A DNA stretch of 28,729 nucleotides from IMG/VR virus record IMGVR_UViG_3300044971_000642, positions 1-28,729 of that record; one strand, 5' to 3'. Origin of the DNA: a virus. Shown here piece by piece: positions 1 through 6,743 of this stretch (its first letter is position 1; each line of letters begins with the position of its first letter). The notes beneath the pieces are model-generated. The model saw nothing but the letters and a program-made list of their open reading frames with translations. It was not told where the DNA came from and made no database searches. A program made the translations under genes and the position numbers.

Positions 1-77
1 TCTAAAAGATTTTTAATTCTTTTTACCGCATATTCGTTTTGTAAAAATCCAGATGTATTAGAGGTGCTTTTTGCCAT
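1..77 (-). CDS. 5' end of an unidentified gene (runs off the left edge)
   Basis: Reading the minus strand from the ATG at 77, the frame is open to the window edge and encodes about 25 residues, beginning MAKSTSNTSGFLQNEYAVKR. It starts only a few bases after the stop of the 71-residue gene upstream, so the two are probably co-transcribed. In many contractile- and non-contractile-tail phages the gene after the tail-assembly chaperone is the tape measure; this could be its start, but 25 residues are far too few to say. The product is unidentified. Confidence 0.6.
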   Translation of the reverse strand, partial: MAKSTSNTSGFLQNEYAVKRIKNLL

Positions 78-81
78 TTAG

Positions 82-297
82 TTATAATAAATGATATTTT
101 CTTAATTTTTTATTAAGTTCCTCAGTTTCATTTGCTACCTTTTTCATACTAGCAAGTACTTCAGGATGAACATCTGCTTTTTTAACCTTAGATAAAAATG
201 CATCAGTTGCACCTTTTTGTAAAGATTTGAAAAAATTATCAACTAATGAAGTTAAAATTCCTTCATTTAGTTTTTCGTATTGTTTAGCCATATACAT
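82..297 (-). CDS. small helical phage protein, unknown function
   Basis: This encodes a 71-residue protein that is charged, Lys-rich and apparently all-helical, with no signal peptide or membrane segment. There are two possible starts, ATG at 297 and ATG at 291 (MAKQYEKL); the second resembles the MAK starts of its neighbours, and neither has a clear Shine-Dalgarno sequence. It follows an intrinsic terminator (321-355) and an ATATTTATA motif (305-313), so it probably begins a new transcription unit that continues into the gene at the left edge. Its place between the tail-assembly-chaperone-like genes and the next gene suggests a tail assembly role, which is inference. I do not recognise the family with confidence. 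Confidence 0.7.
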   Translation of the reverse strand: MYMAKQYEKLNEGILTSLVDNFFKSLQKGATDAFLSKVKKADVHPEVLASMKKVANETEELNKKLRKYHLL

Positions 298-304
298 GAT
301 TTTA

Positions 305-313
305 TATAAATAT
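305..313 (-). promoter_or_regulatory. ATATTTATA motif, candidate late promoter
   Basis: This is a perfect copy of the recurring 9-base motif (coding strand ATATTTATA), 7 bases before the ATG at 297 or 13 before the ATG at 291. If it is a -10 element, the transcript would have almost no leader. Confidence 0.4.
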
Positions 314-320
314 CATATAA

Positions 321-355
321 AACAAAAAGTTAGGAGTTTATCGTCTCCTAACTTT
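321..355 (-). terminator. intrinsic terminator after the chaperone-like frame
   Basis: This is a perfect 11-base-pair stem (326-336 pairing with 345-355) with an 8-base loop. On the minus strand the stem is followed by a U-rich tail (TTTTTGTTTTAT). The TAA stop of the 338-583 frame lies in the loop, so translation ends on the terminator itself. Confidence 0.85.
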
Positions 356-583
356 ACTATTTGCTTTATTAATTTCTTCGTTTTCTTTTTTCTTTATCTC
401 ATATAATTGATTTGCGTACATCCTTCTAATATGAATCGGTAAACACCAAACATCAGAGAACGTAAATCCTCCACCACCTTGAAATACCAAAAAGAAAATT
501 TCATCGTATAATTGTTTCTTATAATCAGTTGGAAGGGTAAAAAAAGTCGATTCCAAAAGGAATATCAAGTGCCTCCGTTTCAC
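338..583 (-). CDS. downstream frame of the gp26-like gene; probable frameshift extension
   Basis: This 81-codon frame overlaps the end of the gp26-like gene by 59 bases, in the +1 (equivalently -2) frame relative to it. Its first possible start is GTG at 583 with no convincing ribosome binding site, and its first 15 residues simply re-read the end of the upstream gene. Beyond the overlap it looks like real protein: a Gly-rich turn, then FSDVWCLPIHIRRMYANQ and a Lys/Glu/Asn-rich helix. Both frames share a TTT-TTT reading of a seven-T run (539-545), and switching frame there gives a smooth join of about 335 residues (IDFF then TLPTDYKK). Tail-assembly chaperones in lambda, P2 and Mu make such extended products by programmed frameshifting (established). 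That this frame is such an extension, and not a separate gp51-like gene, is inference. Confidence 0.6.
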   Translation of the reverse strand: MKRRHLIFLLESTFFTLPTDYKKQLYDEIFFLVFQGGGGFTFSDVWCLPIHIRRMYANQLYEIKKKENEEINKANSKVRRR

Positions 584-1346
584 CCGTTATGTCTGATGTG
601 AATTCAAATTTCATATCTAAATCCGGTGATATCTCTTTAATGTAACTTCTGAATGCTTTTACATCTTTTGCTAAGAATTGGTTTGATACCCATCCGTTTA
701 CATATCCTCTATCAGAATTATCATTAACAGAAACAATCATATATTTCAATCTTGTTGTAACTTCTGATGATACTGCCTTTCCTTTCGTTAATCTTTCTAA
801 TGCTTTGATTTCATTATTAATATCTTTTTCATCTTTGTGAGTAAGTAACTTAAACACAATTTTAGTTCCTGATGGTAATTCAAATGAATATCTATTTTCA
901 GGACTTAGTAATGAAAAATCAATATCTTTAGTTTGAACAGCTGTTAAATCAATTGTAACTTTTTGTCTTTCACCACTAAAAGGATCTGTAATTTCAACAT
1001 CATATCCAGGACCATATCCTAAAACTCTAGCAGCTAAGTATATTGCGTTTTTATCACCAACAACTAAATCATCCGAATTTACACCTTGTTGAACTACAAT
1101 TGATTCTAATAACTTATCTAATACAATCCCTTTATTAATAAGGTTTCTATCAGCTAAAATATCCTCTTCTTTTGCAGTTAAATATTTAATTTCAACTTTA
1201 CCACTACTTAATGGGTTTGATTGTGGATATACCTTACCTTCTGATGGTAGAGATATTACCTGTGTTGGGAAATCAAATCCTTTGTGTTGAATTTGTGGTG
1301 GTGTAGTTGGTGTTCCACCTCTTTGTATTTGTATGTTTTCTTCCAT
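525..1346 (-). CDS. T4 gp26-like baseplate hub / tail assembly chaperone protein
   Basis: This 273-residue protein resembles the T4 gp26 family (Pfam T4_baseplate). Recognisable features are a disordered Gln/Pro/Thr-rich N-terminus (1-25), the LPSEGKVYP segment near residue 35, a charged YLTAKEEDILADRNLINKG region, a helical LARVLGYG-type segment near 105, and a C-terminal SDITGETEALDIPFGIDFF stretch. T4 gp26 is about 208 residues, so this version is longer. The family acts in assembling the tail hub and tube. The gene lies after the sheath and tube genes, where many phages carry the tail-assembly chaperone, and its end overlaps another frame at a seven-T run, as expected of a frameshifting chaperone. 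The ATG at 1346 follows an ATAGTTATA motif by 18 bases. Confidence 0.75.
   Translation of the reverse strand: MEENIQIQRGGTPTTPPQIQHKGFDFPTQVISLPSEGKVYPQSNPLSSGKVEIKYLTAKEEDILADRNLINKGIVLDKLLESIVVQQGVNSDDLVVGDKNAIYLAARVLGYGPGYDVEITDPFSGERQKVTIDLTAVQTKDIDFSLLSPENRYSFELPSGTKIVFKLLTHKDEKDINNEIKALERLTKGKAVSSEVTTRLKYMIVSVNDNSDRGYVNGWVSNQFLAKDVKAFRSYIKEISPDLDMKFEFTSDITGETEALDIPFGIDFFYPSN
539..545 (-). other. seven-T slippery run, putative +1/-2 frameshift site
   Basis: On the coding strand the codons GAC TTT TTT TAC are followed three codons later by the TGA stop of the gp26-like gene. Skipping one T, or slipping back two on the T run, enters the 338-583 frame at ACC CTT CCA, which stays open for 66 residues. 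Confidence 0.5.
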
Positions 1347-1364
1347 AATAACTTCTTTGTTTTA

Positions 1365-1373
1365 TATAACTAT
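1365..1373 (-). promoter_or_regulatory. variant motif (ATAGTTATA)
   Basis: One-base variant of the recurring motif, 18 bases before the gp26-like gene. The same nonamer also occurs inside coding sequence near 3750 and 6235, so this copy is weak evidence on its own. Confidence 0.25.
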
Positions 1374-1380
1374 TTATTTT

Positions 1381-1782
1381 TTATTTTTTTGGTTTTAAAT
1401 CATCATCTGTTTGTGTAGTTGTATAACTCCACGTACTACCACTAGGATACCCATAGGCAGTTGATGTTGTTCCAAATCCAAATGGTGGATTAGCTATTGT
1501 TATAGAACCACTCCCAGGTGTTGTTGTAATTGTTGTACCATTAGTATCTCCACAATAAATTTCATACGGTCTATATGGATTTGTTGGAGCTGGTGTAATA
1601 TGTGGTAATGTTTGTATTGGTGCAGTATTTGGAACTCCAAATGGAAATGATGATAATGTACTATCATCCTTTACTTCTGCTAATTTTTCTTTTAATAAAT
1701 CCCATTGCTTTGGAGTGATATTAAATTCATGCACTCCTTCTGTAAATCCTTTTAACCAAATAACGAATTCTTTTGATGTCAT
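1381..1782 (-). CDS. unidentified small phage protein with Pro/Thr/Gly-rich C-terminus
   Basis: This encodes a 133-residue protein with two distinct parts. Residues 1-40 are a compact helical segment with conserved-looking aromatic residues (EFVIWLKGFTEGV, then ITPKQWDLLKEKLAEV); small phage proteins with a similar W-x-x-GF opening are common near tail and head genes, but I cannot name the family. Residues 45-133 are low-complexity, rich in Pro, Thr, Gly, Ser and Tyr, and end in a charged tail (DDDLKPKK). No catalytic motif, signal peptide or membrane segment is visible. It has its own upstream motif (1801-1809) and follows a terminator, so it may be transcribed separately from the tube gene. 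Confidence 0.75.
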   Translation of the reverse strand: MTSKEFVIWLKGFTEGVHEFNITPKQWDLLKEKLAEVKDDSTLSSFPFGVPNTAPIQTLPHITPAPTNPYRPYEIYCGDTNGTTITTTPGSGSITIANPPFGFGTTSTAYGYPSGSTWSYTTTQTDDDLKPKK

Positions 1783-1800
1783 AACTTATATATTTGTATA

Positions 1801-1809
1801 TATAAATAT
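1801..1809 (-). promoter_or_regulatory. ATATTTATA motif, candidate late promoter
   Basis: Perfect copy, 18 bases before the ATG at 1782 and just downstream of the terminator that ends the tube transcript, which is the arrangement expected of a promoter. Confidence 0.45.
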
Positions 1810-1810
1810 A

Positions 1811-1849
1811 ATGAAAATAAAAAAGGGAAACAAATAATGTCTCCCTTTT
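1811..1849 (-). terminator. intrinsic terminator after the tail tube gene
   Basis: The stem AAAAGGGA / TCCCTTTT (1842-1849 with 1821-1828) encloses a 13-base loop and is followed on the minus strand by a TTTATTTT tail. It lies about 22 bases past the tube stop codon. Confidence 0.8.
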
Positions 1850-1870
1850 CTTTTTATATCTTTCTTTAGA

Positions 1871-2359
1871 TTAGAATTCTAAGATTGCGTAATCGTAAGT
1901 AATTGTTAATGTAATTTCTACCGGATCACTCGTATTCCAGTTAAAATCACCAAACTCTGCATTACTAATAAACGCACCTACTAATTTCCATTGTTCAACT
2001 TTATCACCCACAGGTCCTAAAGCGTAGAAATCAATATTCTTTTTATAGAAATCTGCGTATCCATCTCTACCAGTAATAGATTCATGTGATGTTCTAATCC
2101 ACTCCATTACTGATTGTGCACCACTCGGTACAATTGGATCGTACATAGTGATTGTAATGTCAGTCCAATTAGATTTACCCTTAATTTTTCTCTTTAAGTT
2201 GATATGATCTAATTCTACTACTTCACTTTCAATCTTTGGTCTGTTTGCCGATTTTACCATGAAAGATGGAATACCATCGATTTCCATAATAAAACGGTTT
2301 TGTAACTTAGGTTCAAAGTTTGTATAGAATATCTTATCAAATGATAATACGTCAGCCAT
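1871..2359 (-). CDS. tail tube protein (T4 gp19-like)
   Basis: This 162-residue protein matches the length and pattern of the T4 gp19 tail tube family, which stacks as hexameric rings inside the contractile sheath. Visible landmarks are the opening NRFIMEIDGIPSFMVKSANRP, the VVELDHINLKRKIKGKSNW strand pair, the W-x-D-I-T-I-T-M-YDP segment, and the C-terminal strand DPVEITLTITYDYAILEF. A strong Shine-Dalgarno AAAGGAG (2369-2375) lies about 9 bases before the ATG, as expected for an abundant structural protein. It is downstream of the sheath gene, the usual order, and is closed by a terminator. Confidence 0.95.
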   Translation of the reverse strand: MADVLSFDKIFYTNFEPKLQNRFIMEIDGIPSFMVKSANRPKIESEVVELDHINLKRKIKGKSNWTDITITMYDPIVPSGAQSVMEWIRTSHESITGRDGYADFYKKNIDFYALGPVGDKVEQWKLVGAFISNAEFGDFNWNTSDPVEITLTITYDYAILEF

Positions 2360-2381
2360 TGTTTATTTCTCCTTTACTTAT

Positions 2382-2390
2382 TATAAGTAT
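2382..2390 (-). promoter_or_regulatory. variant motif (ATACTTATA) before the tube gene
   Basis: One-base variant of the recurring motif, 22 bases before the tube ATG and just upstream of its AAAGGAG ribosome binding site. The same variant precedes the gene starting at 25444. Confidence 0.35.
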
Positions 2391-2402
2391 ATCTTTTTTT
2401 AA

Positions 2403-4658
2403 TTATGCGTTAAAACTTGCCCCAGTTGGTAAAACATTGAAATCAATTTGAATGAATTCTGCAGTTTTAGTTGGTTGTAAGAAGATAGCACCTTTTAATA
2501 TGTTTCTATCAATTACATCTGGAGTGTTGTTTGTATCATCCATTACAACTCTGAAAGCGTATAAACCTTGTCTTTGTTGAATAGATTCTAAATAAGGGTT
2601 AACTGTGTTTAAGAAGCTATTTCTTGTATCAGTAGTATTTTGTTCAAATATTAAGAAACGAGATGTAGATGCGATAAACTTCTTAACTGTGATTAACAAT
2701 CTTCTTACGTTGATTCTATCTAATGCAGATGGTCTACTCTGTAAAGTTTTTTGTCCGAATGCACTAATACCTTGTCCAGGAAATTGTGCGATTGGATTTA
2801 CTTTTGCTTCGTATAATTCATCTCTTTCAGCGTGTGTTAATCTATTTAATACAGCTGCTGCACCAATTACACCACCTCTATTCAAACCAGCTGGTGCGAA
2901 CCACTCTGCTGCTGTTGCATCATTTGCTGCATAAACTCTAGGTAATAAAACTGAAGGTGGAACTGTAATTAATCTACCAGTATTAGTATCGATTGTTTTT
3001 AACCAAGGATAGTAAACTGCTGCATAGTTAGTATCTAATGATTCTGCAACTGCTGTTACATCACCAATTGATGCTTCTTGTCCTGCAGGATCCATAATAT
3101 AAAAAGTATCTGCTCTATTTTCACAAATATCCATTGCGTATTGTGTTATCGCTGAGTGATTGTTATGATTAACACCCGGTAATACTAATAAGTTAATATC
3201 ATACTCATCTGTGTTTGATAATGCATCTAAACATTTTTTGTATGCTATTGAACCACTTGCTGCAGAAGTTGATAAGTTAAATCCTTGAACATTTGTTGAA
3301 CTAATATCTGCACCTTTATAAATTGGTGTTGCTGCACTCATACCATCAAATCCACCTTGAAATGCTACCGTAAATGTTCTATAAGAAATTTGAGCTGCAC
3401 TTGCTAAAGATGTTAATGATAAACCAACTTGTGAATCTAAACCGAATGCAACATTTGCACCAGTCAAAGCACTTTCAGGTAATGGTTTTAAATAAATACT
3501 ATTATCAGTATTTCCTTCTAAATCAATACCACTTGCATATACTGAAGAACTCAATGAAGCTGTTGTATAAGTAACTGCTGGAATTCTATTAGAAATTGTA
3601 CTTGTTGTTGCAATTGGTAATGTATAAGCATCATGTCCGAATGGAACTGCTACAATTGGAGCTGCTCCATCAACTTCTACTCTTACATATTTAGATTTAT
3701 TTGCCCAATCACCTAATTGTGTTACCTTTCCATCAGATGCAATTGTTGTATAACTATCACCGATTACTCTACCAATAAAATTAGTTGATGATGGATCTAA
3801 ATTTACATTATTAAATTGCTCTAAAATTGTTTTTCTTTTATCTGTATCGTTAAAATCTCTTACAACTACGGTGAATGTTCCGAAATCAGAACCATTGATA
3901 TCACCAGCTGCTTTAACATTACTAATTGTAATTTTAAATCTTGTATTTTCTACATTACCATCAGCTAAAGTATGAAACTTAACTAAATTAAATCTACTAT
4001 CACCAATCAATTGAGATTGAATCCATGGTGTAGAAGCGTAAGTTGCATCATTTGTAAAGTCTTGATTTGCAATTACTGATGCTGTTACAGTTGTATTTGC
4101 ATCAAATGTAATACCATGATTCTTAAATAAACCATATACATATGCTTTTTTAGAACCGAATGGTGATGTTCCGAATACATCTTCTATATCCATATTATCC
4201 GCTGGATCAACTGATGCACTATATTGTCCGATAATTGAACCTGAAATGAAGAAATCACCACTAGTATTTGTTGTTAATACTGTTCCGGTAAATCCTGCAT
4301 TAGAAGCACTACTTGCATTAAATACAATACCAATTGATGCAGATACTGCACCACTTGTTGCTGTTAATATAATAGGAGCTGTTTCAGTATAACCACCGAT
4401 ACCTGCTACTCTACAAATAGTTACTAAACCAGTCTCTCTTAAATAGTTTTGAGCGGTTAATTCTGTGTAATATGTACCATCAGCTGCACCAAAGATGTCT
4501 TCTAACTCTGAAGGTGATGTGATGATTGTTGGTTTAAACGCTGGTCCTTGTTTGAAAGGTCCTACGATTGCTCCACCAATAGCTCCAACTCCTTGTGCTA
4601 TGAATGATAAATCGTTTTCTCTTGTAAACACACCAGGTGATACTAATTTTTCAGCCAT
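2403..4658 (-). CDS. contractile tail sheath protein (T4 gp18-like)
   Basis: This 751-residue protein is a clear tail sheath subunit, somewhat longer than T4 gp18 (659). The conserved N-terminal opening is EKLVSPGVFTRENDLSFIA, followed by GAIGGAIVGPFKQGPAF. The conserved C-terminal domain begins near residue 586 with WFAPAGLNRGGVI and continues through NPIAQFPGQG, FGQKTLQ, the DRINVRRLLI segment, RFLIFEQNTTDTRNSF and a final beta-strand. These form the sheath handshake region in known structures. The middle (about 90-450) is Ser/Thr/Asp-rich and variable, as in the outward-facing domains of other sheaths. An AAGGAG ribosome binding site lies at 4669-4674. The sheath contracts to drive the tube through the host envelope. 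Confidence 0.97.
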   Translation of the reverse strand: MAEKLVSPGVFTRENDLSFIAQGVGAIGGAIVGPFKQGPAFKPTIITSPSELEDIFGAADGTYYTELTAQNYLRETGLVTICRVAGIGGYTETAPIILTATSGAVSASIGIVFNASSASNAGFTGTVLTTNTSGDFFISGSIIGQYSASVDPADNMDIEDVFGTSPFGSKKAYVYGLFKNHGITFDANTTVTASVIANQDFTNDATYASTPWIQSQLIGDSRFNLVKFHTLADGNVENTRFKITISNVKAAGDINGSDFGTFTVVVRDFNDTDKRKTILEQFNNVNLDPSSTNFIGRVIGDSYTTIASDGKVTQLGDWANKSKYVRVEVDGAAPIVAVPFGHDAYTLPIATTSTISNRIPAVTYTTASLSSSVYASGIDLEGNTDNSIYLKPLPESALTGANVAFGLDSQVGLSLTSLASAAQISYRTFTVAFQGGFDGMSAATPIYKGADISSTNVQGFNLSTSAASGSIAYKKCLDALSNTDEYDINLLVLPGVNHNNHSAITQYAMDICENRADTFYIMDPAGQEASIGDVTAVAESLDTNYAAVYYPWLKTIDTNTGRLITVPPSVLLPRVYAANDATAAEWFAPAGLNRGGVIGAAAVLNRLTHAERDELYEAKVNPIAQFPGQGISAFGQKTLQSRPSALDRINVRRLLITVKKFIASTSRFLIFEQNTTDTRNSFLNTVNPYLESIQQRQGLYAFRVVMDDTNNTPDVIDRNILKGAIFLQPTKTAEFIQIDFNVLPTGASFNA

Positions 4659-4698
4659 TTTATTGTTTCTCCTTATAAATTATGTTATAATATTCTAA

Positions 4699-4707
4699 TA
4701 TAAATAT
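4699..4707 (-). promoter_or_regulatory. ATATTTATA motif, candidate late promoter
   Basis: Perfect copy, 40 bases before the sheath ATG and 24 bases before its AAGGAG site, leaving room for a normal leader. Confidence 0.5.
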
Positions 4708-4733
4708 ACAAACATTGTTGTAAAAATATATTA

Positions 4734-4982
4734 TTATTGTTCTTTAGGTGTAAATTCTCCAGTTGTTGTGTCTAGATTACCATCACCGTATTCTTTTTGT
4801 AAATCAGCGAAAAATAGTTGTTCTTCTGAATTTAGTTTTTCTAATTCAACATACATACTTTCTTCTTCTAATTTTAACTCTTTTTGTCTGATTTGATTTT
4901 GTCCTATAATAAACACTAGCTCATTATATTTCCCTCTCAATTCGTTCATTTTTTGTAACTGCTCATCTTTAATTTTTGCCAT
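4734..4982 (-). CDS. small coiled-coil protein, unknown function
   Basis: This encodes an 82-residue, highly charged protein predicted by eye to be a long helix (residues 5-65, rich in Glu, Lys, Leu and Gln with heptad-like spacing). It ends in a short acidic and Gly-containing tail (GDGNLDTTTGEF). Small proteins of this sort with a YGDG-x-x-x-x-x-TGEF ending occur near structural genes in aquatic phages, but no function is known to me. It has its own upstream ATATTTATA motif and sits between the Hint/LamG gene and the sheath gene. An assembly or scaffolding role is only a guess. Confidence 0.75.
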   Translation of the reverse strand: MAKIKDEQLQKMNELRGKYNELVFIIGQNQIRQKELKLEEESMYVELEKLNSEEQLFFADLQKEYGDGNLDTTTGEFTPKEQ

Positions 4983-5005
4983 AATCTTTATTTATTTGTT
5001 CTATA

Positions 5006-5014
5006 TATAAATAT
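5006..5014 (-). promoter_or_regulatory. ATATTTATA motif, candidate late promoter
   Basis: Perfect copy within a longer alternating AT tract, 23 bases before the ATG at 4982. Confidence 0.4.
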
Positions 5015-5036
5015 ATATTTTTTTACTCAAACGATA

Positions 5037-6722
5037 TTATAATCCGTATCTACCTTTTAAGTTATTCCAAATTACTCCAATTTCAGTTGCACTCAATGCT
5101 CTTTGATAGAAGAAGAATGAACCTAATTCACCAGTGTTACCATTCATTAATTCTATATCACCCGTTGAAGTGTTAGCGTGAGTAGCTTTAGCATCTGATG
5201 CCGTATATATCTCTACATTATTATTATATATTTTAGTTGTACCTGCTCCTGTTGTTACTGCATACATTCTCCAACCACTAGTAGTTTGTGATCCTACATT
5301 TATAATTATATTTGCAGTTGTATGCCAGAAGGCTACTAAACCACCCTCGGTTGCGGTACCAAATAAAAAGTCTGGATCTCTTCTAAAAAAAGTACCAGCA
5401 CTATTTTTTACAAATGCAATAATAGTATATCCATTTGCAGTTGTTGAGTTAAACAATGTATGATTAGTACCGGTTGGGTTTCCAGGTTGTTTAACACCTA
5501 ATTTATTAGCTGCAAATGTTAATGATTTTGGAGTTGATGTATTAAATACAGGTGCTACCTTTGCGGGATTTGAATTACCACCAAGTAGGTTAAAACCAGT
5601 TGTATTTCCACTTAAATCATTTAAATCTCTTTGACCTGATACGTTGTATGAATTTGCGAATTGTGGATCTAAATAACATGTTAAATTTTGCCATGGGATT
5701 GGTGCACTTGCTGCTCCTTTATTATGTGAAACAAATCCGTTTGCTAAGAAAGTATGTGCTACATCTACGGTAATTGTTGCAATTTCTAAATTTCTATTAT
5801 GGAATTCAACATTTATAACATCGATTTCTTCAATTAATCCAGTTAGATTATTATATTTAATTAATTTATCACCTTCTGCTACATCCTCTGCTCTTGTAAA
5901 TTGGTATGTATTTGTAATTGCATCCCAAGCATAGAAAGGATGAGCGTGTGTTGTTTTAATTGCACCATCATTAATTGATACATATTGATCAATAAATGAG
6001 AAATAGATATTACTAACTTGTGCATCTACTACTTCACCAGCACTAGCTGATGTATGATACCACCAATACCATTCACCCAAATCGTTTTCAGGTAACCATG
6101 ATGGCATTCCTTCTGGTACAAATGTTTTAATACTATCACCAACATATAAATCACCAGCTTCAACTGATGTTCCATCTGCTAATAAAATTTGAGTATCAGT
6201 TGCAACACATAAAATATCGGAGTTAATAGAGTTATAACTATCTACTCTATATATCTGTTTTTCTGCTCTATTTTCAAACCCATAGTTTCCAGTTGAACCT
6301 GAGTTGTAACCATCTTCAAAATATACACTTAATCGGTTTCCATTAGCACTACCTGTGTAAGATGGTGAATTTGCCAAATTCAATGCATTAATAGCAGTTG
6401 TTTGACCACGTGTACCAACCTCAAAATCATATTGTGTCATATTAAAATCTAGCAAAAACTGATAGTTATTACCTTGTGTTCTAACTCTATTGTTAAATGC
6501 TAAACCTGCTCCTGTAAATGCAAATGTTACATTTTCGGATGTGTTTTCTACAATATATGTAAATGGTAGTGTTGCCGTTACACCATCTATTGAGAATGAA
6601 CTCATAGATACCGGCGTACCCGCCATTCCATTTGCCGCGTTTAATGATGATGATTGTGAAGTTCTACCGGTTCCACTCCACGATCTGTATAAGTTACTTA
6701 AACTTAAATTTGATTTTGGCAT
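5037..6722 (-). CDS. fibre/adhesin with internal Hint (intein-like) domain and C-terminal LamG domain
   Basis: This 561-residue protein has three parts. Residues 1-171 are an unidentified beta-rich domain. Residues 172-334 are a Hint domain: Cys172 opens the CVATDTQILLADGTSV block, T258-H259-A260-H261 gives the T-x-x-H block, and the domain closes with TFLANGFVSHN ending at His333-Asn334. Residues 345-561 are a LamG (concanavalin A-like) domain ending YQRALSATEIGVIWNN and GRYGL. The residue after Asn334 is Lys, not Cys, Ser or Thr, so cleavage is more likely than true splicing. At 163 residues there is no room for a homing endonuclease. A purine-rich AAAAAGGAAA site precedes the ATG. The gene follows the glycosyltransferase. 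The likely role is a receptor-binding or surface protein that matures by self-cleavage; the maturation step is inferred from Hint biochemistry. Confidence 0.88.
   Translation of the reverse strand: MPKSNLSLSNLYRSWSGTGRTSQSSSLNAANGMAGTPVSMSSFSIDGVTATLPFTYIVENTSENVTFAFTGAGLAFNNRVRTQGNNYQFLLDFNMTQYDFEVGTRGQTTAINALNLANSPSYTGSANGNRLSVYFEDGYNSGSTGNYGFENRAEKQIYRVDSYNSINSDILCVATDTQILLADGTSVEAGDLYVGDSIKTFVPEGMPSWLPENDLGEWYWWYHTSASAGEVVDAQVSNIYFSFIDQYVSINDGAIKTTHAHPFYAWDAITNTYQFTRAEDVAEGDKLIKYNNLTGLIEEIDVINVEFHNRNLEIATITVDVAHTFLANGFVSHNKGAASAPIPWQNLTCYLDPQFANSYNVSGQRDLNDLSGNTTGFNLLGGNSNPAKVAPVFNTSTPKSLTFAANKLGVKQPGNPTGTNHTLFNSTTANGYTIIAFVKNSAGTFFRRDPDFLFGTATEGGLVAFWHTTANIIINVGSQTTSGWRMYAVTTGAGTTKIYNNNVEIYTASDAKATHANTSTGDIELMNGNTGELGSFFFYQRALSATEIGVIWNNLKGRYGL
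5721..6209 (-). other. Hint / bacterial intein-like domain coding segment
   Basis: These codons encode residues 172-334 of the LamG protein, from the catalytic Cys (6207-6209) to the terminal Asn (5721-5723). The blocks are in the standard order: N-terminal Cys block, T-x-x-H block, then an aliphatic strand and the HN end. The flanking residues are NSDIL before and KGAAS after. Confidence 0.85.
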
Positions 6723-6743
6723 ATTATTTCCTTTTTATTTTCT

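Noticed and set aside
338-583. The 81-codon frame as an independent gene beginning at GTG 583
   Set aside because: The start is GTG without a ribosome binding site and the first residues only re-read the preceding gene; a frameshift product explains it better, though independent initiation is not excluded.
5721-6209. A classical splicing intein with homing endonuclease
   Set aside because: The domain is only 163 residues, no endonuclease motif is present, and the residue after the terminal Asn is Lys rather than Cys, Ser or Thr.
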